This document shows, piece by piece, positions 17,028-24,366 of a DNA stretch of 64,000 nt (position 1 is its first letter; each line of letters begins with the position of its first letter). Both the position numbers and the translations under genes were made by a program. The stretch comes from Paenisporosarcina sp049671445. GTDB taxonomy: Bacteria > Bacillota > Bacilli > Bacillales_A > Planococcaceae. The notes beneath the pieces are model-generated. The model worked only from the letters and a program-made list of their open reading frames with translations, had not been told where the DNA came from and did no database searches. The stretch lies in assembly GCF_049671445.1 (NCBI RefSeq), contig NZ_JBATUX010000028.1, positions 45,149 to 109,148 on the forward strand. The letters are read 5' to 3'.

Positions 17028-17768
17028 TTACGCGTAACTTAAAATTATATCATCGGAAATGGTTCTGGATTGATCAGGTTTGTAAACTTTATCCCAGGGT
17101 GAGCCTTCCGCATGACTCAAAGTAACTAAATCCCAGGGGTCTTTATCTAAGTGATCTTGAATAACTGACGTAATTATTTCAAATGCAACGGAACCATGCT
17201 CAGACGTTAGAATTTTTGTATAGGAAGCTGGAACCATTAGTTCGGATGAGAATACCATGATATCTGCAGGTTCTTCATTTTCAATTTCTTCTTTTCCGTG
17301 TTTTTTAAAATGTTCATATATAGATGGGACTACTGGGCCATATTTCCAAGCCACTATTTCATCAGGGAAAAGTTTAACCCCCGTTGCTTTTAAAAATCTT
17401 TCATATGAAAAATAGGTTAACTTTTGTAATTTAAGGTGTGATACCGGTTTTAGTGACAAGATGAATTTTGCGACATCCATTGCTTTTAATGAATGGTCCT
17501 CTGTTATTGAAGCAATGAAATCATCACGTTTTTTTTCGTTATATACCACTATATCCTTAAAGTATTCATCATATTTAATAACAGAATCCCAAGATGAAGA
17601 ATCAGTGGCAATTTGATGAATTCCTAACTGAACATCACCATTTTTTTTCTTTACTGAATTTAAGAATTCACGGATTACTTCCTGATTAATCTTTTCAGCT
17701 GCGTAGTGCCATGCAATACGAATACCTTGGGAGTACAAACTGGATATTGCTATAAAATGCTTAACCAT
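17028..17768 (-). CDS. Panacea-domain (DUF4065) antitoxin
   Basis: 246 residues. The Panacea domain occupies about 90-240: MDVAKFILSLKPVSHLKLQKLTYF is split by the characteristic L-K-L-Q-K-L-x-Y motif, then EIVAWKYGPVVPSIYEHFKK and the end SHAEGSPWDKVY. Panacea proteins neutralise diverse toxins, among them toxic small alarmone synthetases. Its ATG at 17768 follows GGGAGG by 7 bases and overlaps the toxin stop by 8 bases. The ~90-residue N-terminal extension may give toxin specificity. The pairing is direct from gene order; activity is inferred. Confidence 0.85.
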   Translation of the reverse strand: MVKHFIAISSLYSQGIRIAWHYAAEKINQEVIREFLNSVKKKNGDVQLGIHQIATDSSSWDSVIKYDEYFKDIVVYNEKKRDDFIASITEDHSLKAMDVAKFILSLKPVSHLKLQKLTYFSYERFLKATGVKLFPDEIVAWKYGPVVPSIYEHFKKHGKEEIENEEPADIMVFSSELMVPASYTKILTSEHGSVAFEIITSVIQDHLDKDPWDLVTLSHAEGSPWDKVYKPDQSRTISDDIILSYA

Positions 17769-18450
17769 TTAAACGCCTCCCTACAATTTCTGCTTCTTTA
17801 AATACACTTACCCACTTAGTATACCCTTGCTTATGTATTGAATGCGAGCGAAAGTTACTATCAACATCCGAAAGATTCCATAATTGTAATTCCCACGGGA
17901 AACATTTATTATTTCCATTCGAAAAATACACATGAGTAGCAAGGTAACCAGATTTACTTGAATTAGTAATTTTCACATTCGGCATAAGAATTTGATCTCT
18001 TATTAAAATATAATTCTCCTCAGTATGATTAAAATCCTGCACAAATATTCGAAATCCAAATAAATCATTTAAACATTTTTTTATACTTACTTTTCCACCT
18101 TCATTCTTCCCCGAAACATAATGAATAATTTTAGCCAGTCTTGAAACAGGATCTTTTATTCTATTCGTATTTTCAAAGTCCCATTCAATAAAATCGTAAA
18201 AAGGACTCAAATAAATATTATTCAAATCATTACAATACTTATTCATAAGCTTAATGAAATCAGCACTGAAGCTTATAGTCTCCGCTGAATCACTCTGATC
18301 ATAAGAACAAATGTCTCGTAAAAGAGTCTTTTTTAGGTTAATAGCATCTGAATTGTCCTGTAACCACTTTTCAGATTGATTTTGGTGCAATTGACTTATA
18401 TCTTGTATAGCATTTGCTATACTTTGTATTTGCAAAGTTAGTTGACTCAA
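17761..18450 (-). CDS. Toxic small alarmone synthetase (toxSAS), RelA/SpoT-like synthetase domain
   Basis: 229 residues from the TTG at 18450, preferred to the ATG at 18465 because GGAGG overlaps that ATG and is 7 bases from the TTG. RelA/SpoT synthetase motifs appear in order: NRIKDPVSRLAKIIHY (R-x-K-x3-S-x3-K), DLFGFRIFV (D-x-x-G-x-R), GYLATHVYF and FPWELQLW (E-L-Q). No hydrolase (HD) or TGS domains are present. Such toxins either make (pp)pApp or transfer pyrophosphate to tRNA CCA ends. Here it comes first in the operon with the antitoxin second, and both sit among phage remnants. Confidence 0.82.
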   Translation of the reverse strand: MSQLTLQIQSIANAIQDISQLHQNQSEKWLQDNSDAINLKKTLLRDICSYDQSDSAETISFSADFIKLMNKYCNDLNNIYLSPFYDFIEWDFENTNRIKDPVSRLAKIIHYVSGKNEGGKVSIKKCLNDLFGFRIFVQDFNHTEENYILIRDQILMPNVKITNSSKSGYLATHVYFSNGNNKCFPWELQLWNLSDVDSNFRSHSIHKQGYTKWVSVFKEAEIVGRRLNG

Positions 18451-18633
18451 ATAATAAACCTCCATTCAATTTTAGATTAGCATGACTCTGAATGTTTTTG
18501 ACAAATCCGACAAAACTCGACAAAAAAACCACCCGATTAAGGATGGTCAATTTAATATTTCTCTTCTTTACGTACTTCATTTAATAGGTTATGATTTACA
18601 AAATTTGATAAAATAAAGGGGGTAAATGAGTTC
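18451..18633. other. Divergent intergenic region with an orphan terminator
   Basis: Hairpin ACCACCC-GATTA-AGGATGGT (18530-18548) with a minus-strand T-run but no minus-strand gene in front of it, a sign of lost DNA. Promoters for the toxin operon (left) and the 189-aa gene (right) must lie here. Confidence 0.5.
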
Positions 18634-19203
18634 TTGGATGCTAAATTAATTGTAGCAATTATTGGTGTAATATTTGGAATATCAGGTTGGACAACATTTT
18701 TTTATAATCATATCACTCATATACCTAAAATAAAGGGGAGAATCTTTTCACCTATAGTAGGTCAAATCAAAATAGAAAAAGATTATAGAACTTTTCTATT
18801 TTATCTTTATCTAACTAATAATAGAAAGACTGCTTTGAGGGTTTTAGATTATGAAATGGAATTAAAATTCACAGATGGAACTACAGAGAAACTAGAAAGG
18901 TTTTATGGTAATGGGATATATAATTTTACGTTTTCCACGATTAATAATAATGCATTCAATCCAAAACTGAAAGAGACATTAATATATAATAAACAACATC
19001 CGATAGATCAAAAAGAACCTCTACATGGATTTGTACTTTTTGGCGGTTCCCTGGATTCCTTTGATAAGGATATAGAGACTTATAAACTAACCCTTCTAGA
19101 TGTTTTTGGAAAGACCCATAATATAATAGAAAGTAATATGGATAAGAAAATTAACTTGAATTTGCTTAGCGACTTAGCTGGGTTTGATATTCCTCAAATT
19201 TAA
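18634..19203 (+). CDS. Membrane-anchored protein of unknown function (189 aa)
   Basis: TTG start with AAGGGGG ten bases upstream; an ATG nearby in another frame closes at once. One N-terminal membrane helix (KLIVAIIGVIFGISGWTTFF) is followed by a ~160-residue beta-rich cytoplasmic or surface domain (FLFYLYLTNNRKTALRVLDYEM splits into strand-turn-strand). No family recognised. The tail ends LAGFDIPQI. It is an isolated gene next to the toxin-antitoxin module; similar single-helix proteins are common among uncharacterised island and defence genes. Confidence 0.65.
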   Translation: MDAKLIVAIIGVIFGISGWTTFFYNHITHIPKIKGRIFSPIVGQIKIEKDYRTFLFYLYLTNNRKTALRVLDYEMELKFTDGTTEKLERFYGNGIYNFTFSTINNNAFNPKLKETLIYNKQHPIDQKEPLHGFVLFGGSLDSFDKDIETYKLTLLDVFGKTHNIIESNMDKKINLNLLSDLAGFDIPQI

Positions 19204-19284
19204 TATTTAATTTTCTTTATATGAAATACAGACTTAAGATCCTATTAGTATTCAACTTCAAGTTCTTTTAAAGCTTTCTATATT

Positions 19285-19315
19285 AAAAAGGGCCACTCAA
19301 TTAGTGGCCCTTTTT
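19285..19315. terminator. Bidirectional intrinsic terminator
   Basis: AAAAAGGGCCACT pairs with AGTGGCCCTTTTT around CAATT. The 3' end of the minus-strand gene 19297 falls inside the stem. Confidence 0.9.
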
Positions 19316-19557
19316 AATCTGTTCATATATTTTATCACTTTTGCTCCTGTTTCTTCACGATCTTTGCCTGACAAATCCGTCAGTTTATCTCCGAATTTCT
19401 CTAACCCTTTAACACCACCGCCTGCGATGATTAATTCTTTTGCTACTTTTTCTTTCACTGCAGCACGTTCAAAAACTGGATAACCTTTACGAATGTGTAA
19501 TTTTTGTACCGCTGAATAGTCGAGAAACGAGTTGATAATAATCGCTTTTTCTGCCAA
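19297..19557 (-). CDS. Small phage-type protein of unknown function
   Basis: 86 residues from the TTG at 19557, chosen because AGGAGG lies 8 bases before it, inside the end of the preceding gene. The protein (AIIINSFLDYSAVQKLHIRKGYP split as usual by basic patches, ending EETGAKVIKYMNRLKRA) is helical and basic, without recognisable domain. It begins one base after the terminase-like gene's stop, so the two form an operon. Confidence 0.55.
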   Translation of the reverse strand: MAEKAIIINSFLDYSAVQKLHIRKGYPVFERAAVKEKVAKELIIAGGGVKGLEKFGDKLTDLSGKDREETGAKVIKYMNRLKRATN

Positions 19558-19558
19558 T

Positions 19559-19771
19559 TCAATGACCTCCTCTTTTGGTTTGCTTATTACCTTTTTCATT
19601 AATTACGTTACCATTCATTTGGTCATCCCATTTATCTTGATTCTTCCACTTACGAATTTGAGAATCTGAGACGCCTAATTCAGCAGCAATGTCTTTTAGT
19701 AATTTCTTACCTTCCGATTCTTTATAAATCTCATAAGCCTTATCACGGGCTGAACTTCTCGCTCTTGCCAT
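19559..19771 (-). CDS. Truncated terminase small subunit-like protein (N-terminal HTH only)
   Basis: 70 residues beginning MARARSSARDKAYEIYKE, with a helix-turn-helix (KDIAAELGVSDSQIRKWKNQ) and the WDDQ motif seen at the N-terminus of phage TerS proteins. In complete TerS the R-G-G-Q-P-G-N-K-N linker and oligomerisation domain follow; here the protein stops after KRGGH. No large terminase subunit, portal or capsid gene is present, so this is a relic or has been reused as a DNA-binding protein. Start at 19771 chosen by family alignment from memory. Confidence 0.6.
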   Translation of the reverse strand: MARARSSARDKAYEIYKESEGKKLLKDIAAELGVSDSQIRKWKNQDKWDDQMNGNVINEKGNKQTKRGGH

Positions 19772-19822
19772 TTGATTATTCACCCGCCTCCTTTATGCTA
19801 ATTGCTTTTTGTGACATAGAAA

Positions 19823-19844
19823 AAGCACCTCCAAAGAGATGCTT
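19823..19844 (-). terminator. Intrinsic terminator
   Basis: AAGCACCTC / GAGATGCTT stem with CAAA loop at the stop of the 139-aa gene. Confidence 0.65.
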
Positions 19845-20262
19845 ACAAAGCTTTGTATAATTCTAAAATGAATTCTGAGTATTCAGAAGCCCAATCGTAA
19901 TTTGAGTCTTCTTTATTATGGAAAACAATATGCTCTCCATTTTCGAATAAGACTGTTAATACATGCGGGTTTGAGAGATACCTGCTAGTAATAAGACTCT
20001 TTTTATTAACTTTACTTTTCATAAAATCATAAACAAAATCGGAATCAGCATTTTTTTGTTTTGAAACTTTAAGTATTCCTTTTTCAAATACAAAAAATAA
20101 TTCAACATCAAGCTCATTTACTAGATTTTTACCATAAAAAGCTTTGATATTTTCTTCTCCATACACATCATTTACAAAGTTAATTACTCTTGGATATCCA
20201 TCATTATATAAAGCATAAAATGTTCTAGTATTTACTTTTGTTTTAAAATCATCATATGTCAT
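19843..20262 (-). CDS. Uncharacterised small protein (139 aa)
   Basis: 139 residues with alternating strands and helices (RTFYALYNDGYPRVINFVND, VELFFVFEKGILKVSK, HVLTVLFENGEHIVFHN), ending EFILELYKAL. The ATG at 20262 follows GGGAGGTG at good spacing. No catalytic motif is visible. Similar small proteins occur scattered in Bacillus plasmids and prophages, but I cannot name the family with certainty. It stands alone with its own terminator. Confidence 0.65.
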   Translation of the reverse strand: MTYDDFKTKVNTRTFYALYNDGYPRVINFVNDVYGEENIKAFYGKNLVNELDVELFFVFEKGILKVSKQKNADSDFVYDFMKSKVNKKSLITSRYLSNPHVLTVLFENGEHIVFHNKEDSNYDWASEYSEFILELYKAL

Positions 20263-20327
20263 CTAATTATTTCACCTCCCTTAATGACATAATTCGCCAT
20301 TATTAGAGAGAATCCCTTTAATTTACA

Positions 20328-20632
20328 TTACCAAGCAACGACGAACATAGTCACTAACACAATCACCACAAGGGAGATTAACGCGAACCAAAACAGAATC
20401 CAATTTTTCATGGAGATTGCTGATTTGAACAAACGTTCTTTTTCAGTTAAAACAGGTGTTTGTATGATTTCTTGAATACGTACATCTTCTCTTGCGACTC
20501 GATCTATTTTTTTAAGGCATTTTTCTTAACAGTGGCTTCTTTCTGCAAGCTAGTTTTTTCATCCATCTTGCGTTGATCTTCACGAACTAATTCGGTAAAC
20601 TCACGCCAATTACCTTTTAATGTTTTCGTCAT
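20328..20632 (-). pseudogene. Small single-helix membrane protein interrupted at an A7 run
   Basis: Frame 1 from the ATG at 20632 gives MTKTLKGNWREFTELVRED and closes at TAG right after seven A (minus-strand reading; 20507-20513 plus strand). Slipping back one base continues as KIDRVAREDVRIQEIIQTPV and ends with a membrane helix (NWILFWFALISLVVIVLVTM) and TAA at 20328. The in-frame A-AAA-AAA heptamer is a canonical -1 slippery site. Either a homopolymer mutation killed a phage gene or frameshifting makes the full ~100-aa protein. Ribosome site weak. Confidence 0.55.
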
Positions 20633-20688
20633 ATGTTTAATATTACCAAACGAAAAACTTCAAAGCAAATTCAGAAATACATCATAAA

Positions 20689-20718
20689 AAAACGCCAAGA
20701 CAGGTGCCCAGGCGTTTT
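20689..20718. terminator. Intrinsic terminator
   Basis: AAAACGCC pairs with GGCGTTTT around a 14-base loop, flanked by A-rich and T-containing sequence. Confidence 0.65.
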
Positions 20719-20818
20719 AAATTCTCTTATTTAGTTATACTAAGTTAGTATACTTCACTAAAACCCTACTCAAGTTGCGTGCTGTATACTCCTTATTTAA
20801 AGAGTACCACACCATGTG

Positions 20819-21105
20819 TCAATAGGTAGCGCATGTTTTTACACATTTTGCGATAACGTTTCGAATGTAACCTGCTGAGTAATTAAGTTCTGCAGCTATC
20901 TCTTCTGTTTTCATATATTTCACTAGGCGCATTACTGCTTATAATCAAGTCCAGTTAGTTTATTCAATGCTGTTTCGTAATCCTCTTTCATTTCTCGATA
21001 ATGTTCCAATCGCTTATTAATGCCATGCTTTTTGTTATTTAGAAATTCAATTCGTTCAATAGCCTCTTTCGAACCAAACTTGTCTGCCCCCACGCTGCTC
21101 AACAT
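20819..21105 (-). pseudogene. Decayed phage late-transcription/sigma-like regulator (ArpU/DUF1492 type)
   Basis: From the ATG at 21105 the frame gives a helical region (RIEFLNNKKHGINKRLEHY, EDYETALNKLTGLDYKQ) and stops. Shifting one base, translation resumes with RLVKYMKTEEIAAELNYSAG and YIRNVIAKCVK, a sigma-70 region-4-like helix-turn-helix. Together this is the normal length and order of small regulators that control phage late operons. The frameshift near 20940 inactivates it. A further coding scrap ending VDADMDY lies just upstream (21127-21200). Confidence 0.6.
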
Positions 21106-21237
21106 AATACTGCCCTTAACAAACTAGTAATCCATATCTGCATCTACTCGTTCTAAGTCTAGTTCAATCAATTCGAGTTCAGTGCATAAATCCAGGTAGT
21201 TCTAATACTTTCATTTCGCTATGAATGAAATAAAAAA

Positions 21238-21276
21238 GAGGACAACTAGACAGTGTTAAAGCTGTTTAGTGTCCTC
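21238..21276 (-). terminator. Intrinsic terminator of the PIN operon
   Basis: GAGGACA-ACTAGACAG pairs with CTGTTTAGTGTCCTC, with A/T-run on the minus-strand exit side. Confidence 0.85.
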
Positions 21277-21292
21277 CAGTTGGCTGGTAGGG

Positions 21293-22342
21293 CTATAAAT
21301 AATCAATTTCAACTTCTTCAATTTTTTCTACTTCTTTTGTTGTTGCGTTAAAGTGAATTAACGACGTAAGTAAAAATTCTTCTTCTTTTGCTTTAGATTG
21401 AATGAACTCATCGTCATCTTCACCTTCATAGACAGGGTTCTTTGTTTCAACTGCATATTCTATTTTCACTTCAGAAATGATTGGAATGTAAAAAAATTCT
21501 TCATGTTCTAATACTTCACGGTTTTCATCAAGGATTACGTTAGAAACCTCCGTAATAACATAGTCCGTTCCCCATCCCTCGTAAAAATCTTCACTGAAAT
21601 GGTTATTTGAAAAAAACGAGTGAAGCTCTAGATCTATTGCATCATCAAATTGAGCATTGGTGTCTAAATAATTTTTAATTAATTCCAATATTTCCTGTAC
21701 TTCTTGAAAAGAGAAATCGTGAATTTTCAAATGTTCAATTTCCTTCAAAAACTCATTTATTGATTTAAAATACTTGATTCTTCCATCTTCGTCATCAAAA
21801 TCATTGTGTAGGACGTAAGTCGCATCTTCCTTTTCTACCGCAAAATCCTTATGGTTATCAGAAATAAAATAGATTCTCTCATCAGGATTACTATTAGCAT
21901 AGTCAGCTACCGTTTCCCAAACTACCGCATCTTTAAATTCAGCTTTGTTATCTCTAAAAGGCATCTTTGTCTCATAAAATCTTGAAATCGCATTTTCATA
22001 GACGTCCCCAGTGGGTTTATGAATATAAAACATCTCTTCTATTTTTGTTTTGTAATCTTCGATGAGAGAAGATTTTATTGTCTTCCTATCAAAACCTTGA
22101 ATTTCAATATTCGATACTTTATTGAGCCTTCCACTGAATTCTTTTAGCTGCTTTATTACACTATTTACATCCTTTGTGTAATGTTCAATAACTTCATGTA
22201 AATTCATTTCTGTAAGAAATAATTTAAAGTTATCATCTGTATTCAACTCTTCATGTACTTTCAAAAAATCACTAAATTTTTGTTTTTCCATCTTATAATC
22301 GTTCATAATGATATTTGTATCTAAGAACACGGCGATAGTCAA
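21293..22342 (-). CDS. PIN-domain ribonuclease-like protein (DUF4935 type) with C-terminal extension
   Basis: 349 residues. The N-terminal ~180 form a PIN domain: FLDTNIIM (first Asp), the acidic LTEMNLHEVI, FKDAVVWETV and YFISDNHKDF supply the metal-binding acids. The remaining ~170 acidic residues (DDAIDLELHSFFSN, YEGEDDDEFIQSK) are unassigned. The TTG start overlaps the upstream gene's TGA (TTGA), and GAGGGGG is the ribosome site, so the pair is coupled. PIN proteins usually cut RNA, as toxins or defence effectors. A terminator follows directly. Confidence 0.78.
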   Translation of the reverse strand: MTIAVFLDTNIIMNDYKMEKQKFSDFLKVHEELNTDDNFKLFLTEMNLHEVIEHYTKDVNSVIKQLKEFSGRLNKVSNIEIQGFDRKTIKSSLIEDYKTKIEEMFYIHKPTGDVYENAISRFYETKMPFRDNKAEFKDAVVWETVADYANSNPDERIYFISDNHKDFAVEKEDATYVLHNDFDDEDGRIKYFKSINEFLKEIEHLKIHDFSFQEVQEILELIKNYLDTNAQFDDAIDLELHSFFSNNHFSEDFYEGWGTDYVITEVSNVILDENREVLEHEEFFYIPIISEVKIEYAVETKNPVYEGEDDDEFIQSKAKEEEFLLTSLIHFNATTKEVEKIEEVEIDYL

Positions 22343-22536
22343 AACTCTTCCCCCTCATCCCACTTCACGCGAGTCACTTTCCCTTGATGTGTGGTAATCT
22401 TCGTTTCGGCGAAAGCAGGAAGCTCTGACATTTTCGCCTTACCTTTGGATATTATCGCTACACAACTTGGTGGTAGTTCCATTATATCCAATTCTACTAC
22501 TCCATTGGTACTAATATTTATTTCTCTCATTCTCAT
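22339..22536 (-). CDS. Small DUF3954-like protein coupled to the PIN gene
   Basis: 65 residues from the ATG at 22536 (GGAGG six bases upstream). Pattern: INISTNGVVELDIMELPPSC, then AIISKGKAKMSELPAF and KITTHQGKVTRVKWDEGEEF. This resembles DUF3954, small phage-borne proteins of unknown role, in its strand-'GK'-proline-'QGK' layout. It precedes the PIN gene with a 4-base overlap, the usual order of an antitoxin, but no antitoxin activity is known for this family. Confidence 0.55.
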   Translation of the reverse strand: MRMREINISTNGVVELDIMELPPSCVAIISKGKAKMSELPAFAETKITTHQGKVTRVKWDEGEEF

Positions 22537-22631
22537 AGTTGACCTCCATAAAAACATTATTCAGCACACTTTACTAAATAGATTATTAAGTTGATAATGA
22601 AATAAATCTATGAAAAGGGTGGTCAATTACA

Positions 22632-22736
22632 TTGTTTGATATCTTAAAAAACAATATTTTTATTCCTATCTTGTCCATTGCACTAACCATATTGTTGATA
22701 TATTTAATTGCTTTAATTGGGGATCGTTTATTTTAA
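22632..22736 (+). CDS. 34-residue single-helix hydrophobic peptide
   Basis: TTG start with GGGTGGT eight bases upstream, then MFDILKNNIFIPILSIALTI and LLIYLIALIGDRLF, stop TAA. One membrane helix with charged ends is the layout of small bacterial membrane peptides, including type I toxins, but no matching antisense RNA is obvious. No family recognised. The ribosome site and composition support translation. Confidence 0.45.
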   Translation: MFDILKNNIFIPILSIALTILLIYLIALIGDRLF

Positions 22737-22772
22737 ACGATTCTTTTACTATTCCTTCATGGTTATTCCCTG

Positions 22773-22991
22773 TTATAGTCCATTAATGCCTTTTGGTCTC
22801 TGCTTAATCAATCCCATTTCTGCACGATCAATTATTAACAATCCCATTTCGAGTGGTTTTCTACTCATTTTCTTGGCGATATTTTCTGCACTGATATCAC
22901 CTTTCCAAAGCTCCACGAAGTCTTCAAGTTCTTGAACAGTGAAATCGAATTTCAAATTGAACTTTTTGTCTTCAAATAAGTGGTACTTCAT
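22773..22991 (-). CDS. Small phage-type protein (72 aa)
   Basis: 72 residues: KYHLFEDKKFNLKFDFTVQE, then a helical stretch (WKGDISAENIAKKMSR) that has the look of a short helix-turn-helix, and LLIIDRAEMGLIKQRPKG. GAAGGGAATGG upstream is an acceptable ribosome site though spaced 9-12 bases. Proteins of this shape are frequent in Bacillus prophages; role unknown. Confidence 0.6.
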   Translation of the reverse strand: MKYHLFEDKKFNLKFDFTVQELEDFVELWKGDISAENIAKKMSRKPLEMGLLIIDRAEMGLIKQRPKGINGL

Positions 22992-23045
22992 TTGCTTTAT
23001 CCATTCCCTTCACCCTACCTTTACTGTTTAACAGATTGCACCAAT

Positions 23046-23200
23046 TTAGCTTTTTCTTTTCGTGCAGAACGCTTGAATTTTGAGCATCATTTTATCGCGG
23101 GTTTTAGGTCCAATTCCTTTAATATCTAGGAACATAGCCTCCATCAAATCCCATGTTTCTATTGCGCCTTTTACTTGACCACGTAGCTCTGCATATTCAT
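23046..23200 (-). pseudogene. C-terminal scrap of a phage/plasmid protein
   Basis: A frame without start reads NEYAELRGQVKGAIETWDLM, EAMFLDIKGIGPKTRDKMM and KIQAFCTKRKS before a stop at 23046. D-I-K-G-I-G-P-K-T is a helix-hairpin-helix-like motif. The frame is joined out of phase to the TraG/IS21 chimera to its right. Confidence 0.55.
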
Positions 23201-23215
23201 TTGCAATTCATCTAA

Positions 23216-23320
23216 TAAGAAAATTGTAGGAATCTTTAGCTTGCCGCTATTTTCATCGGCCATTTTATAGAACTGAGAGATAAGTTGATCGAAAAAAACA
23301 GATGTTAACGCCATAAATGG
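23216..23320 (-). pseudogene. Fragment of a VirD4/TraG-type coupling protein (Walker B region)
   Basis: TSVFFDQLISQFYKMADENS, then GKLKIPTIFLLDE, matches the Walker B region of conjugative coupling ATPases, where 'ADENGGKL...IFLLDEFANIG' is typical. Only ~35 codons remain, fused in frame to IstA coding sequence on one side and to the 23046 scrap on the other. It is a trace of a former conjugative element. Confidence 0.6.
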
Positions 23321-23337
23321 GTTATCGTCCATGGTGT

Positions 23338-24039
23338 AATGGAAGATTCTTTTCAGACCTTCTAGGAAGCACTCCCGATATTGTGACTGGAACACTTGAA
23401 AATAAAAGGTATTGCTATAGGGAAATGATAGAACCAAGTAGAGCAGGTCAATGACTTCACCGTTATGTATAAAAGGCGCTTCTCCAAAATCCACTTGCGC
23501 AGTCCCTGGTTTTGCTTCTAATTGCAAGGCAGCTTCGGCCGCTTCACCCAACTCTTTTTTCTCCGACTTACGTAATCCCGTACTGCACGGTACGAACCTT
23601 GGAAGTTAGGCTCTTTCTCCAGCTGATTAAACATTCGCGTGGAGGTGCGTTGAAATTTTTTCTTTTTCTTTGAATCCTCCAACAGCCACTGGTCTAAAAA
23701 TGGTTTGACAGCCTCCATCACTCGGGCTTTTCGACGTTGTATCTGCTTTGGTTCGTTCCAATCTTCTTGATCTGCGTATTTCTTCATGATTCGAAAATCG
23801 ATCCCCATCTGCTTCGCCACTTCCGAATAGGGACGACCTTTAAGATTCAGTTCTTGTCTGATATAATTTTCGTCAGTCACTGTTAACACTCCTTCTACCT
23901 CCCTGTAATTGTTAGCCCAATCACAGAGAGTTTAAATGTATGGGATGCTGTTGACAAGTGACTTTTTTTATTCAAATAGTCTCGAGAGAGACTACATAAA
24001 TTAACTGCCAAAGACTACATTTTTAGAATGCCATAAACA
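23338..24039 (-). mobile_element. Truncated IS21-family insertion sequence (frameshifted istA, no istB)
   Basis: Two overlapping frames are the two halves of IstA. 23518-23889 carries the N-terminal HTH (LNLKGRPYSEVAKQMGIDFR) and YADQEDW. 23338-23551 carries the start of the DDE domain (GTAQVDFGEAPFIHNGEVID; YLVLSFPYSNTFY; EGLKRIFHY). They are out of phase near 23520-23550. The upstream end shows IS21-style end repeats (GACTACAT twice at 23990-24022) and TGTTTATGG on the minus strand at 24039. The second half of istA and all of istB are deleted at the TraG junction. Confidence 0.75.
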
Positions 24040-24366
24040 TGTCACTTCTCTCAGTACTGGCAGCAGGATTTATGCTGTTTAAATGATCTATAAAGAATAA
24101 CAAATCGGTCCGGAATTTACCTCTAATTTTAAGTAATTCACTAACTTATTTTTCATCAATGATTTTTAAAACTAAATAAAAACCACTCTATACAGAGTGG
24201 CAATAAAAAATTAATAGTTATATATCGTTGAAATTAGTGTCGGTTTCGAATTCCAATTGTAAGCACAAGCTGTTTAAGCTGACAAACGATATGGCTAAAC
24301 AACTCTAGTAAATGGAACCCTTCTCTCTTATTGTCAGATGATATGGTTAAAAATCTTCAACAACCG
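24040..24366. other. Gene-less stretch with one terminator
   Basis: Hairpin CCACTCT-ATAC-AGAGTGG (24183-24200) with a minus-strand T-run. It lies past the stop of the MBL/rhodanese gene and is its likely terminator. No frame supported. Confidence 0.6.

Noticed and set aside
18371..18580. 69-codon minus-strand frame overlapping the toxSAS start
   Set aside because: It runs across the terminator-like hairpin at 18530-18548 and lacks a ribosome site.
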